Of a stretch of 64,000 bases of DNA, positions 1 to 8,358 are shown piece after piece. The stretch's first letter is position 1. Each line of letters opens with the position of its first letter. A program made the translations under genes and the position numbers. The stretch comes from Enterococcus mundtii (GTDB taxonomy: Bacteria; Bacillota; Bacilli; Lactobacillales; Enterococcaceae), in assembly GCF_013394305.1 (NCBI RefSeq), contig NZ_AP019810.1, positions 930,001 to 994,000 of the forward strand, read 5' to 3'. The notes under the pieces are model-generated. The model was not told the DNA's origin and made no database searches. It saw only the letters and a list, made by a program, of their open reading frames with translations.

Positions 1-3000
1 TATTTTTGATACCAATGTCAGTTTGTTTTACCATTTGGTCAACCAACTTATTTACTTCCGCAACAACCACTGGACTAGTGGCTGCGATTCCCGTTGCAAG
101 ACCTTCTCCCACTGCTTGTCCGTACTCAGCATAGATACCTTGGTTCATATGGCTAGATAGTTCATTATTTGGAGTGTCTGCGACAGCTTTAGCACTTTGT
201 TGCACAGCCTCTTGACTGCTATCAATCCCTTGTGCTATCCCTCGACCTACCTCTGTTCCACTTTCCTTAGTTTTTTCTGTAGTCATCTCAGCTTGAATAG
301 TATTTTCTGGTATCATTCCTATAGCTTTGGCTGCTAACTCAACATCAGCATTAGATTGATTAATTCCTTCACTTAATCCTTTACCTGTTTCTTTACCAGT
401 CGGAATATAACGATTTGCTTGTATGGTTTCCTGAAACATTGTTTCTGGAGTTTGTGCTACTTCTTTAGAAGCTTCTTCTACTGAAGTAATATTATCTAAA
501 ATTCCTTGCCCCAATTTTGTTGGTGGTGCTGTACCCATTGAGGCGTAGTCTGTTTGTTCTAGTTGAGGGCCCATAACTCTCTCTGACGTTTGAGCAACTT
601 CCTTTGCTGCTTCCTCTACTTTGGCGGTTGCCTCTACCATCCCATCCCCAATTTCTTCGACAGGTTGACGTCCCCACTGTGCAAAGTCTCGCCCCTCTGT
701 TCCTCTCCGTAAAGATGCCTCACTTTTTTCTGGAATTAATCCAAATTTTTCAGCAACAGTTTCCGTTTCTTCACCAACGATATTCCCCATACTCGCCATC
801 GCTTGCTTCATCGTTGCATCCGCAGTCCCATTTAAATCACTAATGTGCTGTTGTGCTGTTTCTGGTAATTTACCTAATTCAAGATCTAAATTTTCAACAA
901 ACCACGCCGATTGTTCAGCTGATATTTTTGGTAGGTCCTCCATATGAAGACCCATTTGTTCCAGCAGTTTTTTTGTATGTTCTCCACCTAACTCCGCTAA
1001 TGAACTAAGATTTAACCCCATCTCATCTACCATCTGTTGCGTTTGTAATGCACCTGCTGGACCTAATTTTTCAAGTTGCATAATAATGCCATCATCTACA
1101 CCGGCCTTCGCCAAAATGGCAACATTGGTAGACCACGTTCTCATAGCTTCAGCATTTTTTTGTAGATTTTCTTTCATTTGATCTAAGCTTATCGCTTCTT
1201 GTTGTTCAATCTGCTTAAAAGCATTCCCTGATTCTTCTACCAGCTTTTTGTACATGCTATTCATAGATTCCAAGGCAGCTTGTTGTGCATCAGATAGAAC
1301 ATTCCATGAAGTAATCATCTGAGAATTAGCTTCTGAGACTGTCTCTGCGACTGCTCGCCTTTTCTCTTGCTCCTCCGTGTACAATTGATTTCGTTCAGAT
1401 TGATTTTCAACAAGTAAACTTTGAAGTTCATCTTCCTTCTGAGACAGTCCTTCCAGCGATTCTTTAACCTTTTTCTTTCCATCCACGCCAGATTCTGAGG
1501 CTTCTTTCTCTAATCTCATACGTTCTTTGGCTACTTCAGTTAATGAGGATTCAATGTCTGCAGCTTCTTGATTCAACGTCTTTTGTCGTTCGGTTAGCCG
1601 ATTGACTTCTTCCATTCCTTTAGAAGCTTCAATCCGTTTGTTTATTTCTTCTGTGGTTGCATTAAGCAAGCCTGTTTCTTCGTCGTAAGAGAGATTTAGA
1701 CCAGTCACTGAATTATTCAGTTCATCAACTGTATCAGCCATCAATTTTTTATCCGCAGCCGATTTATCTTCAATTGCTGAAAGCCTTTGTAATTCAGCTG
1801 CTAGATCCTTGTTTCTTTCTGTATTCGACTCGATCACTTTAGCTTGTGATTCAAATTCTTTTGCACTGGACTGGGTTGACTTTCCGACATTATCTAGATC
1901 GTCTTTTAATCCATCTAATTCACTTGCTAATTCCTTAGTTTTTTTTCGAGCATCAAAGAAGTTCATTCCCATCTTGGTAGCTGCATATCCTGCTGCACCT
2001 AACGCCACTACCCCTAGAGCTAATGCAGGATTTAGTATTAATGCTTTAGCTACTCCAAGTGCTTTTGTAGCCGCTACAGAAGCACTAGTTGCAATAGCAT
2101 AAGTTTTTTGTGCTGCAATAGCACCTTTAAGTGAAGCCGCATTGGTTGTATTAGCACCTGATGCCAACTTAGTTGCAACTGTATTAACATTAGTAGCCAT
2201 TGTGGCAGCAGAAGTAGCTCCAGTTAAATATTTCAACATTTGGATAAAACTTGTTGTTCCTATAGCTACTTTCTGTACAATAAGTAGTCCACCAAATGCA
2301 GTTCCTAATCCGATAATCACTGGTGAAGCCGTCACAGCTGCGTTCTTCACAGCAATAACCCCACCGGTCATCGTATCAACAGCCGAAACAACAGGAGGGA
2401 TTACACCAGCAATCCCATTTAGCGCACCTTCAAATGTTTTACCAAATCCTTGGATGTTTTCTTTCATCGAGCCAAAACGTGTTTCTGAGAATGCCTCGTC
2501 CATAGATGCGATAATATTTGCTGTTCCTCGGCTTGTTGCAGTAGCCATATTGGCAAACGATCCTGCCCAAGTATCCCCAGCTTGTTGAGCCATTCCAGAA
2601 ACCGATGTGAATTCATTCCCACCATCACGCATAGCCTGTTCAACCGTATCAAAAAACTCATTGGCACTAATTTCGCCATCACGCAACGCATCACGAATAC
2701 TTTGCATACTCATACCAGTCGCATCTTCATAGATTTTCCAAGGATCTACTCCACGGCGAACCATACGATCCATTTGTGCCATGTTAACCGTTCCGGTTGC
2801 TCGCATCTGGATCATTGCATCCATCACATTATCCATTGTTTCTGCAGCGCCATCACCATACATGGCAACTGCATCACCCCAGATTTGATAACTTTTCGTC
2901 GATTGTTCTAATGAACCATTTTGCATCACTAAACGTTGAACTGTCTGTGCCGCACTATCCAGCATGTAGTTTGTACCAACAACGACATCTCGAACGCCTT

Positions 3001-4081
3001 CCATCCCTGCAGCTGCTTCTTCTGAGCTGCTTGTTAAACGGGTCATCGTATTTTCAAAGTTATTCAAAGTATCAATACGACCAAATGCACCATCTAATGA
3101 ACCTTTAGCCATCGTTAGTGCTGTAGTTGCTCCTTTTGTGATCAACATTGCTGCACTTAGTTTGCCCACAGAGCCTGTTAACAAATTGGCTTTTGGCTCT
3201 GGTTGAGAAAAGGAGGTACTCATTTTAGCACCAGACTTTTCTGCTTCATCACCCAATGACGTAAGATCCTTTTTCATCGCATCAACCGCATCACTGACAG
3301 TCTTTGCTCCGTCTTTGGAACCAGCTTCTAAACTAGTCTCAATGCTCTTTCCTGCCTTAGTTGCTGATAATTCAACAGGACGAACCATCTGCGCAGAGGA
3401 CTTTTCTATAGATCCAAGAGCGCTAGCTGCTTGCTTGGAACCTGCTTCAAACGAATTACCGATGCTTCTACCTGCCTTAGGTGACGTCGCTTCAATACTG
3501 GCTAACATGTTACTGCTTGATTTCCCGATACCATCTAAAGCGCTAGTCGCCTCCTTGGCACCAGATTGAAAGGAGCCACCAAGCTCTTTACCAATTTTAG
3601 GTGCAGAAGATTCCACAGAAGAAACCAAGCTTGTGACTGATTTAACGACACTGTCATTGGCCTGATTGGCATTTTTGGCACCAGAATCAAAGGATTCACC
3701 CATGATACGTCCTGACTTAGCTAGTTCAGTGCTCGTCGTGGAAGTTAGATCTGCCACTCCTTTAGCCACGCTATCTGTTGCGGTATTAGCGGCCTTAGAT
3801 CCCACTTCGAAGTTTTCGCTTAATGATTTCCCAGCTTTGACAGTAGCCGTATCAGTCGATCTTCCCAAATCAGTCATCGACTGTTCAACTGAATCTACTG
3901 CTTGATTAGCAACTTTCGCTCCTGTCTCAGTATTGGCACCCATATTATTACCAATTTTTTTTGTAATATCATCAGCATTTTTTCCTAACTGTCCAAAGTT
4001 TTTTTCAATTGAACTTATTACATTAGGAACCTGCTTGGCGTCGACATCAATCAGAATACTTATTTTGCCATCTTTAGTCAT
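1..4081 (-). CDS. phage tail tape measure protein (5' part; 3' end outside window)
   Basis: The frame is open from ATG 4081 to the window edge, giving more than 1,350 residues. The protein sets tail length inside the siphophage tail tube. The N-terminal ~260 residues hold a 40-residue repeat. A TP901-type core follows, with a hydrophobic Ala/Gly-rich stretch (about residues 560-700), long coiled-coil helices rich in E/K/Q, and a Gly/Ser-rich C-terminal region. It overlaps the Gp15-like gene by 8 nt and follows the tail-tube and chaperone genes, the standard siphophage order. The family assignment rests on size, position and composition; the C-terminus is not visible. Confidence 0.9.
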   Translation of the reverse strand, partial: MTKDGKISILIDVDAKQVPNVISSIEKNFGQLGKNADDITKKIGNNMGANTETGAKVANQAVDSVEQSMTDLGRSTDTATVKAGKSLSENFEVGSKAANTATDSVAKGVADLTSTTSTELAKSGRIMGESFDSGAKNANQANDSVVKSVTSLVSSVESSAPKIGKELGGSFQSGAKEATSALDGIGKSSSNMLASIEATSPKAGRSIGNSFEAGSKQAASALGSIEKSSAQMVRPVELSATKAGKSIETSLEAGSKDGAKTVSDAVDAMKKDLTSLGDEAEKSGAKMSTSFSQPEPKANLLTGSVGKLSAAMLITKGATTALTMAKGSLDGAFGRIDTLNNFENTMTRLTSSSEEAAAGMEGVRDVVVGTNYMLDSAAQTVQRLVMQNGSLEQSTKSYQIWGDAVAMYGDGAAETMDNVMDAMIQMRATGTVNMAQMDRMVRRGVDPWKIYEDATGMSMQSIRDALRDGEISANEFFDTVEQAMRDGGNEFTSVSGMAQQAGDTWAGSFANMATATSRGTANIIASMDEAFSETRFGSMKENIQGFGKTFEGALNGIAGVIPPVVSAVDTMTGGVIAVKNAAVTASPVIIGLGTAFGGLLIVQKVAIGTTSFIQMLKYLTGATSAATMATNVNTVATKLASGANTTNAASLKGAIAAQKTYAIATSASVAATKALGVAKALILNPALALGVVALGAAGYAATKMGMNFFDARKKTKELASELDGLKDDLDNVGKSTQSSAKEFESQAKVIESNTERNKDLAAELQRLSAIEDKSAADKKLMADTVDELNNSVTGLNLSYDEETGLLNATTEEINKRIEASKGMEEVNRLTERQKTLNQEAADIESSLTEVAKERMRLEKEASESGVDGKKKVKESLEGLSQKEDELQSLLVENQSERNQLYTEEQEKRRAVAETVSEANSQMITSWNVLSDAQQAALESMNSMYKKLVEESGNAFKQIEQQEAISLDQMKENLQKNAEAMRTWSTNVAILAKAGVDDGIIMQLEKLGPAGALQTQQMVDEMGLNLSSLAELGGEHTKKLLEQMGLHMEDLPKISAEQSAWFVENLDLELGKLPETAQQHISDLNGTADATMKQAMASMGNIVGEETETVAEKFGLIPEKSEASLRRGTEGRDFAQWGRQPVEEIGDGMVEATAKVEEAAKEVAQTSERVMGPQLEQTDYASMGTAPPTKLGQGILDNITSVEEASKEVAQTPETMFQETIQANRYIPTGKETGKGLSEGINQSNADVELAAKAIGMIPENTIQAEMTTEKTKESGTEVGRGIAQGIDSSQEAVQQSAKAVADTPNNELSSHMNQGIYAEYGQAVGEGLATGIAATSPVVVAEVNKLVDQMVKQTDIGIKN
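3301..3960 (-). repeat. 120-bp tandem degenerate repeats in the tape measure gene
   Basis: Six copies of a 120-nt unit are in exact register, with repeated blocks at 3352, 3471, 3591, 3711, 3831 and 3951. Each encodes about 40 residues with the pattern SGAK-x-A-xx-A-x-DS(V/I)-x-K, then A-x-K-x-G(R/K)-xx-G-x-SF. DNA identity between neighbours is moderate, so these are old duplications kept in frame. Confidence 0.85.
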
Positions 4082-4643
4082 TATCTTCCTCCTCTCTATC
4101 AGTATTTAAGGCATAGTATCTTTGTAAATCTGTCATATCTTGCTTATATTCTTCTGAATCATTATTTCCTGGTTTCCAAGCTCGAATCTGCATAATTCGT
4201 TTAAGTGGGGTGTCTGAAGGCAGATTATGTAAAAGAGCTCTAAATTTGGACCAAGTCAGTATTCCCTGTTTATCAATTAAATCGATGTTATATGCTTGGA
4301 TAAAAGAAGCGTAAATAGTCTCTGCATCCGCTGATATATCTATTAATTGTTCGTGCTCTTCCACAGAAAGTGGCTCTCCGTAAAAACTATATTTAATGAA
4401 CGGTGGAACTTCCTTATGGATAAATTGGTCGTAAATAAATACCCATAGACTAAGTGCATCCTCAGATTGATAGCAACCTTCACCAATTAATAAGTCTAGA
4501 CATAGACAAGCTTTCTCATAATCAGTGAATATTGCCTCGTTTAACACATCAAAAGCATCTAATACAATATCAAATGACAAATTAATCAAATACTCACGTT
4601 CTTTATAAAAAAAGGAAGTGACTTCTGGGTCATTTAACCTCAT
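4074..4643 (-). CDS. Gp15-like phage protein, putative tail assembly chaperone
   Basis: This 189-residue protein is acidic and helical. It lies between the tail-assembly-chaperone-like gene and the tape measure gene, which is the normal site of the Gp15 family in Gram-positive siphophages. A ribosome site (AGGTGG, 5 nt from ATG 4643) supports separate initiation rather than a frameshift from the gene upstream. The reading frame runs 8 nt into the tape measure gene, so the two are probably translationally coupled. The family call is from recognised sequence style and synteny. No catalytic motif is visible. Confidence 0.65.
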   Translation of the reverse strand: MRLNDPEVTSFFYKEREYLINLSFDIVLDAFDVLNEAIFTDYEKACLCLDLLIGEGCYQSEDALSLWVFIYDQFIHKEVPPFIKYSFYGEPLSVEEHEQLIDISADAETIYASFIQAYNIDLIDKQGILTWSKFRALLHNLPSDTPLKRIMQIRAWKPGNNDSEEYKQDMTDLQRYYALNTDREEEDND

Positions 4644-4651
4644 GTCACCAC

Positions 4652-5113
4652 CTACTTTTTATTTGCTACTTTTTGCTTTTTCTTATTCTGAAACTCCTTG
4701 GTTAGCTTTTCTGCTGCAATCTCTCTATCCTTTTGTCTTTTTTTTGCTTGTTGTTCGACTTTTTTAGCAATAGCTTTGATAGTTGGTTCATAAGCACGTT
4801 CAAGTGCATCAAAATCTGGTACACATTCATATAATTTTTCAAATGTTCCTTTACCAAAGAAAAAATCATATTGATATTCAAGAGTCCCTTTAGCATGTTC
4901 TATGACTGTTTCAACATTAGTTTCGTGGATAGAATCTTCTTTAAGTTTTTGTTCGTATATGTCGAATTCCTCATAGTTTTCTTCTACAATAATTCGTTTT
5001 AAATTTTCCAATGAGCTATCAAACCAGATTTCAACACGCTCACCAGTAATTGGATTTGTAAATCCTACTGGAAAGCCAGAGAGTTCAATATCGATATCAA
5101 GTGTTTGTTTCAT
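4652..5113 (-). CDS. putative phage tail assembly chaperone
   Basis: This is a 153-residue protein with an acidic body and a very basic C-terminal tail rich in K, Q and A. I place the start at ATG 5113, because the ATG twelve bases upstream (5125) overlaps the GGAGGT that serves as ribosome binding site. It sits directly after the tail-tube gene and before the Gp15-like gene, where siphophages carry their gpG/GT-type chaperones. The A-rich 3' end could look slippery, but the next gene has its own ribosome site, so I do not claim a frameshift here. Confidence 0.6.
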   Translation of the reverse strand: MKQTLDIDIELSGFPVGFTNPITGERVEIWFDSSLENLKRIIVEENYEEFDIYEQKLKEDSIHETNVETVIEHAKGTLEYQYDFFFGKGTFEKLYECVPDFDALERAYEPTIKAIAKKVEQQAKKRQKDREIAAEKLTKEFQNKKKQKVANKK

Positions 5114-5140
5114 AATTACCTCCATATAAAAAAGAGAAGG

Positions 5141-5302
5141 CTATAAAGCCTCCCCCAATATTTTAGTTAGTTCGTCTTTTTTAGCATTTGACGGGTATTC
5201 TATATTTTTACTATCAAGTGTTTGTTTTAATTCTGGCATAGTTAGCCCAGTAGCTTTCAGTTCTTCTGGCTCTGGGCTGTCTGCTTTGAATAAGGTTCCC
5301 AT
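5141..5302 (-). other. -1-frame HeH/LEM-like extension of the tail tube gene
   Basis: An open frame, -1 relative to the tail-tube gene, begins inside its 3' end and runs 114 nt past its stop codon to TAG at 5141. It encodes a Pro/Glu linker (SPEPEEL) and a short helical domain with the pattern xELxxxLDxxxIEYxSxAKKxEL. This domain matches the short ORF after the capsid gene. No ribosome binding site precedes either ATG in the frame (5302 or 5239), so access by frameshifting is more likely than separate initiation. A fused product would be about 197 residues. Confidence 0.6.
5244..5290 (-). promoter_or_regulatory. candidate -1 frameshift site in the tail tube gene
   Basis: On the - strand, TTCAAAG (5284-5290) is followed by a 5-nt spacer and then a perfect 7-bp stem, AGCCCAG (5272-5278) with CTGGGCT (5244-5250), around a 21-nt loop. 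The geometry is that of a -1 frameshift stimulator. The heptamer is not a canonical X-XXY-YYZ site: only the A-site AAG to AAA re-pairing is good. Confidence 0.4.
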
Positions 5303-5733
5303 TTAGGTGTAGTATCATATAGAACAGTAAATTCAATATTACCAAATTCAGTAGCCCCTCCAGTTTTCGTTTGAGGACTTGATAAAGTTGCAATTCCTTC
5401 CCTTTTCTTTTTGGGATTATCTCGATCATCTGTTACTCGAAAACCAATTTTCCGATCATCTCCAAATAAACCAATCATTTCATCAATTAATTCAGATGCT
5501 TCATCGCCCTCAAAGTATTCACCCGTAAAACTATAGCCTAGTCGATGAGAGGTGATCGTTTGCTCTGGTTCTCCCGACCCATCAAAGAAACCGTCTCCAT
5601 CGTCAACTTCTTCTTGTGAGGCATCAGAGACACTCTTAATTTTTTTTAAACGAACCCAACCATCTTCAGTAATTTTTCCATCTTTCAATTTTTGAATTTC
5701 AAATCCAATTAGCGCAATTTTTTTTCGTTTCAT
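5257..5733 (-). CDS. major tail (tail tube) protein, short form
   Basis: This 158-residue protein is the putative tail-tube subunit. ATG 5733 is chosen because GGAGGA lies 7 nt upstream; the longer frame to 5754 includes that site. The protein has the compact beta-rich, Asp/Gly-rich look of phage tail tube proteins, including a segment that ends in a predicted Ig-like or tail-terminal region (FTVLYDTTPKWEP). It lies between a minor capsid/completion gene and the chaperone gene. Its last eight codons can be replaced by the -1-frame HeH/LEM-like extension described separately. Confidence 0.75.
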   Translation of the reverse strand: MKRKKIALIGFEIQKLKDGKITEDGWVRLKKIKSVSDASQEEVDDGDGFFDGSGEPEQTITSHRLGYSFTGEYFEGDEASELIDEMIGLFGDDRKIGFRVTDDRDNPKKKREGIATLSSPQTKTGGATEFGNIEFTVLYDTTPKWEPYSKQTAQSQKN

Positions 5734-5743
5734 AATATTCCTC

Positions 5744-6121
5744 CTATTTATCAAAATATAATGTTGCTTTGATTGCTAATCGATAATACAGAAATTTTTT
5801 GTCGTCATAACCTGTAAAAAAAGGTTCATCTACAATTGTTATTCCAACAAATTGATAACTATTGTTACTAGATGGAATATCTTCTTGTTCTTCTAGTAAC
5901 TCACCTAGTTCAATCATTATCCGATCTGCATTTTCACATTTTGTTTTATAGACAAATTCATAATTTAGTTCTTTTTGTTTTGATCCATCCATAAAAGTTT
6001 CGACCGTTTTACCTCCAGGTAATGCGGTTAGACGCATCGACTCGTCTTTATCTAAAGAGTGAATACGGACTGGTACTGGTACTTGGTTCGATACTTCTAG
6101 CAACTGATCAATAAAATCCAT
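5744..6121 (-). CDS. phage minor capsid / tail completion protein
   Basis: This 125-residue protein resembles the third of three small minor-capsid proteins in Gram-positive siphophages. ATG 6121 overlaps the stop of the gene upstream (TAATG) and has AGGGGAG upstream, so the longer frame beginning at 6157 is rejected. It probably acts at the head-tail joint or tail terminus. The protein is acidic, with an aromatic-rich C-terminus, and no membrane segment is present. The functional call is by synteny. Confidence 0.6.
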   Translation of the reverse strand: MDFIDQLLEVSNQVPVPVRIHSLDKDESMRLTALPGGKTVETFMDGSKQKELNYEFVYKTKCENADRIMIELGELLEEQEDIPSSNNSYQFVGITIVDEPFFTGYDDKKFLYYRLAIKATLYFDK

Positions 6122-6483
6122 TACCAATTCGCTCCCCTCTTGAATGCTTCTAACCAACTAGACATAAATATAGATTTTGCTTCTTTATCCCAATATGGAC
6201 CAGTTCCCGGTGTAGTATAATTAGAAAATATTACCTGTGTTCCAAACTTATTTGTAAACCCTCCGTGATAATGAGCCAAAGCATATCGAGCATTCCAAGT
6301 AATCTTTTCTCCATTACTTTCAACAAAAGACATATCTCTCAAGTGTTGGCTCCTCATAGGAACAAATCTTTCATTCATATCTAAATGAGCTTTATTTGCC
6401 ATTTCGTGCCGTCCATTTTGTATAGATGAATGACTTAATTTTATCTTTGCTCGACTTAAATCAATTCTTACAGATGCTCCCAT
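6121..6483 (-). CDS. phage minor capsid protein (head-tail joining type)
   Basis: This 120-residue protein is of the Minor_capsid_2 type, found between connector and tail-tube genes. It starts with MGASVRIDLSRAK and holds a central segment (RYALAHYHGGF) typical of the family. Its start touches the stop of the gene upstream and its stop overlaps the next start, so translation is coupled through the set of four small joining genes. It likely contributes to head completion or tail attachment. The call is by family look and position. Confidence 0.65.
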   Translation of the reverse strand: MGASVRIDLSRAKIKLSHSSIQNGRHEMANKAHLDMNERFVPMRSQHLRDMSFVESNGEKITWNARYALAHYHGGFTNKFGTQVIFSNYTTPGTGPYWDKEAKSIFMSSWLEAFKRGANW

Positions 6484-6818
6484 TAAACTACCTCCAATTC
6501 ATAAGCGAATGGTTCAGGAGAATCAACAAGCAACGGAACGATTTTTGTGATTGTGTATTGTTCGCCAAAGATTTCAATTTGATCTGCAACTGAAAACTCC
6601 GGTAATGGTCCAGTATATTTTTTCACCATAGAGATCAATGCATTAGGCGTTTGTACTTTCCCATCAATATCCCTCGGCTCAAATTTGACTGTGTCATCAA
6701 AGCGGACATGATCAATCACAAGATCCTCTTCAAGAATTGGCTCACCTCGTGGACCCATTCCGTTTTTCTTGCGATAGATCATCGCATGAGGAAAAAAACG
6801 TTTTGGTGGCATTCTCAT
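6483..6818 (-). CDS. phage minor capsid protein (stopper type)
   Basis: This 111-residue protein is of the Minor_capsid_1 type. Proteins in this slot usually form the head-closure ring (stopper) below the portal adaptor. It overlaps the adaptor gene by 4 nt (6815-6818) and abuts the next small gene. The beta-rich sequence with IEIFGEQYTITKIVPL near the C-terminus is typical. The role is by synteny. Confidence 0.65.
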   Translation of the reverse strand: MRMPPKRFFPHAMIYRKKNGMGPRGEPILEEDLVIDHVRFDDTVKFEPRDIDGKVQTPNALISMVKKYTGPLPEFSVADQIEIFGEQYTITKIVPLLVDSPEPFAYELEVV

Positions 6819-7270
6819 CGACTCACCCCACGATATAACAGCCCTGTGCCAGATAACTGCAGCATAGCGTCCCCAGAAAGCAGGGATACTTCGTTTGTCG
6901 ATGACGAACCACCTTTACCTTTAGAAACGCTCATCCGCCCAATGGACCAGCTGTCAGGCTCTTGCATGCCGAACGTTGTAGTGGCTTCAGCCTCATGCAT
7001 GTACTCAATTTGATAAGCAACAGCCAACTTGAATGCATCGCGCCGCATCGGAATATCTGACTCGAGATCATTCCGATGATAAAAACGTCTTGTTTGAATG
7101 TCCAACAATGCACTGGCTCTCCTGAGAAGCTTCCGGAAATCTTTTTCGGTCAGTTCTGTTTCTTTGTCTACCAAGCGTTTATACTCTTTAAGAGACAAGT
7201 AGCCACATGGATCGATATTTTCCTGATCGTCAAAGATTTCGTTCAACGCCTTACGTCTTATTCGTTCCAT
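6815..7270 (-). CDS. head-tail connector (adaptor) protein
   Basis: This 151-residue protein lies directly downstream of the capsid region, where Gram-positive siphophages encode the portal adaptor (gp6/gp15 type). It has an N-terminal helical region (LSLKEYKRLVDKETEL) and a Gly/Ser-rich segment in the C-terminal half (SKGKGGSSSTNEVSLLSG). The start at 7270 has a GGAGGT site 6 nt upstream. It is first of four overlapping joining genes. Confidence 0.65.
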   Translation of the reverse strand: MERIRRKALNEIFDDQENIDPCGYLSLKEYKRLVDKETELTEKDFRKLLRRASALLDIQTRRFYHRNDLESDIPMRRDAFKLAVAYQIEYMHEAEATTTFGMQEPDSWSIGRMSVSKGKGGSSSTNEVSLLSGDAMLQLSGTGLLYRGVSR

Positions 7271-7296
7271 GGTTTCACCTCCAAAAAAGAGAGTGG

Positions 7297-7461
7297 TTAT
7301 TCACTCTCTTTTAACAGCTCAATTAATTCTGGTTTCTTGGCAGCAGATGAATACTCAATGCTAAGACGATCTAACTCAGCTCTAAGCTCATCAACTTTCA
7401 TGTCATCGATGACTAATGATTTACCTTCTACCCCAGACTTCCCCGGTTCTTCCGGGGTCAT
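7297..7461 (-). CDS. HeH/LEM-like C-terminal domain of the capsid, reached by -1 frameshift
   Basis: A 54-codon frame starts at an ATG that overlaps the capsid stop (ATGA). It encodes a Pro/Gly linker and then a helix-extension-helix type domain (VDELRAELDRLSIEY...AAKKPELIELL). No ribosome binding site lies upstream. A slippery heptamer and hairpin at the junction instead suggest that the domain is made as a C-terminal extension of a minority of capsid subunits, about 349 residues in total. HeH/LEM/SAP-type domains are usually nucleic-acid or surface binding; the role here is unknown. Confidence 0.75.
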   Translation of the reverse strand: MTPEEPGKSGVEGKSLVIDDMKVDELRAELDRLSIEYSSAAKKPELIELLKESE

Positions 7462-7470
7462 GCTTTTGGG
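7441..7470 (-). promoter_or_regulatory. programmed -1 frameshift signal at the end of the capsid gene
   Basis: On the - strand the capsid codons read GAC-CCA-AAA-GCA-TGA. They contain the canonical heptamer C-CCA-AAA (7464-7470). Six nucleotides later comes a 6-bp all-GC hairpin, CCCCGG-AAGAA-CCGGGG (7441-7457). Heptamer class, spacer length and stem position fit bacterial -1 frameshift elements. The -1 frame continues without a stop for 55 codons. Confidence 0.8.
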
Positions 7471-8345
7471 TCATCATAAGAGATATAGATTGCTGGACGT
7501 GCTTTCTTAAGTACTAAGCAATCGTAATAATCCAACCCTTTGATGGTGTCACGGTAACCGCCACGATCCTGGTCAGCAGGGACCAAATCAATCGTATTGT
7601 ACTTCTCGATTGGCTTAGCAACGGTAATAGGCGTCATAATGAAATTAATATGCTTGTCTTCATCGACCTGCAACCGATTCTTAGCAACCTTTTGGATGAT
7701 GATGTTCGTGCCATCAAGCATCTCGACACGACGATCGATACCGTTAAATTGAACAGTGTTGGTGGTAAAAGTTTTAGAAACTCCATCTGCATTCTTCAAT
7801 GCTTTGTAGGCATCACTAGACATAAATGCCACAAACTGACCAATGACTTCTGTGTCAGTCATGTACGCTTCAGCATCGTCGAAGCTATCTAAAATATTAG
7901 ATTTAGTGATTGTTTGTTTGACCGTTTTTCCTTTGTAAATCTTATCAGAAGTATCAAATCCAGCTTCAAGCAAACGAGCAACAGCGGTTTGATCTTTCTC
8001 AGGAATCGTAACCAATCGAGTGTGCTCTTCAATGACCGCACCTACTTGATAGGCTGCATTTTCCGATTGATCTAAGCGATCCATGTCGTAGCCCATCCAA
8101 CGTTCCTTTTCCAATTTTAAAGTTGACTTCTCAACTGAGATATTGTTCCGTTCATTTTCTTTATTTCGCTTATAATCGGCAGCAGTAAATCCTTGCATTT
8201 CATTTACACGAACTTCATGAGTCCCCACAAAATCAGCTTCTGTAATATCTTTTGCCCCTTGTGTCAATACTTCCCATACTTGCGACTCAGCTGCAAATTC
8301 CTTGTCGATTTTCGCTAAATCCTTACTGTCTAAAATTACTGGCAT
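7458..8345 (-). CDS. major capsid protein
   Basis: This 295-residue protein follows the scaffold gene and is the shell subunit of the head. The sequence begins MPVILDSKDLAKIDKEFAAES and continues with an N-arm and helix-rich domain, then a beta-rich P-loop-like region. It has the style of the capsid proteins that pair with GP20-type scaffolds and Gp6-type portals. The gene ends in a -1 frameshift signal, so two forms (295 and about 349 residues) are predicted. Confidence 0.85.
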   Translation of the reverse strand: MPVILDSKDLAKIDKEFAAESQVWEVLTQGAKDITEADFVGTHEVRVNEMQGFTAADYKRNKENERNNISVEKSTLKLEKERWMGYDMDRLDQSENAAYQVGAVIEEHTRLVTIPEKDQTAVARLLEAGFDTSDKIYKGKTVKQTITKSNILDSFDDAEAYMTDTEVIGQFVAFMSSDAYKALKNADGVSKTFTTNTVQFNGIDRRVEMLDGTNIIIQKVAKNRLQVDEDKHINFIMTPITVAKPIEKYNTIDLVPADQDRGGYRDTIKGLDYYDCLVLKKARPAIYISYDDPKA

Positions 8346-8358
8346 TTAAACCACTCTC

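Noticed and set aside
3301-3960. 120-bp repeats as a possible minisatellite or mobile element
   Set aside because: They keep the reading frame of the tape measure protein and show coding-type divergence.
4652-4720. A-rich end of the tail chaperone gene as a frameshift site into the Gp15-like gene
   Set aside because: The downstream gene has its own good ribosome binding site and start.
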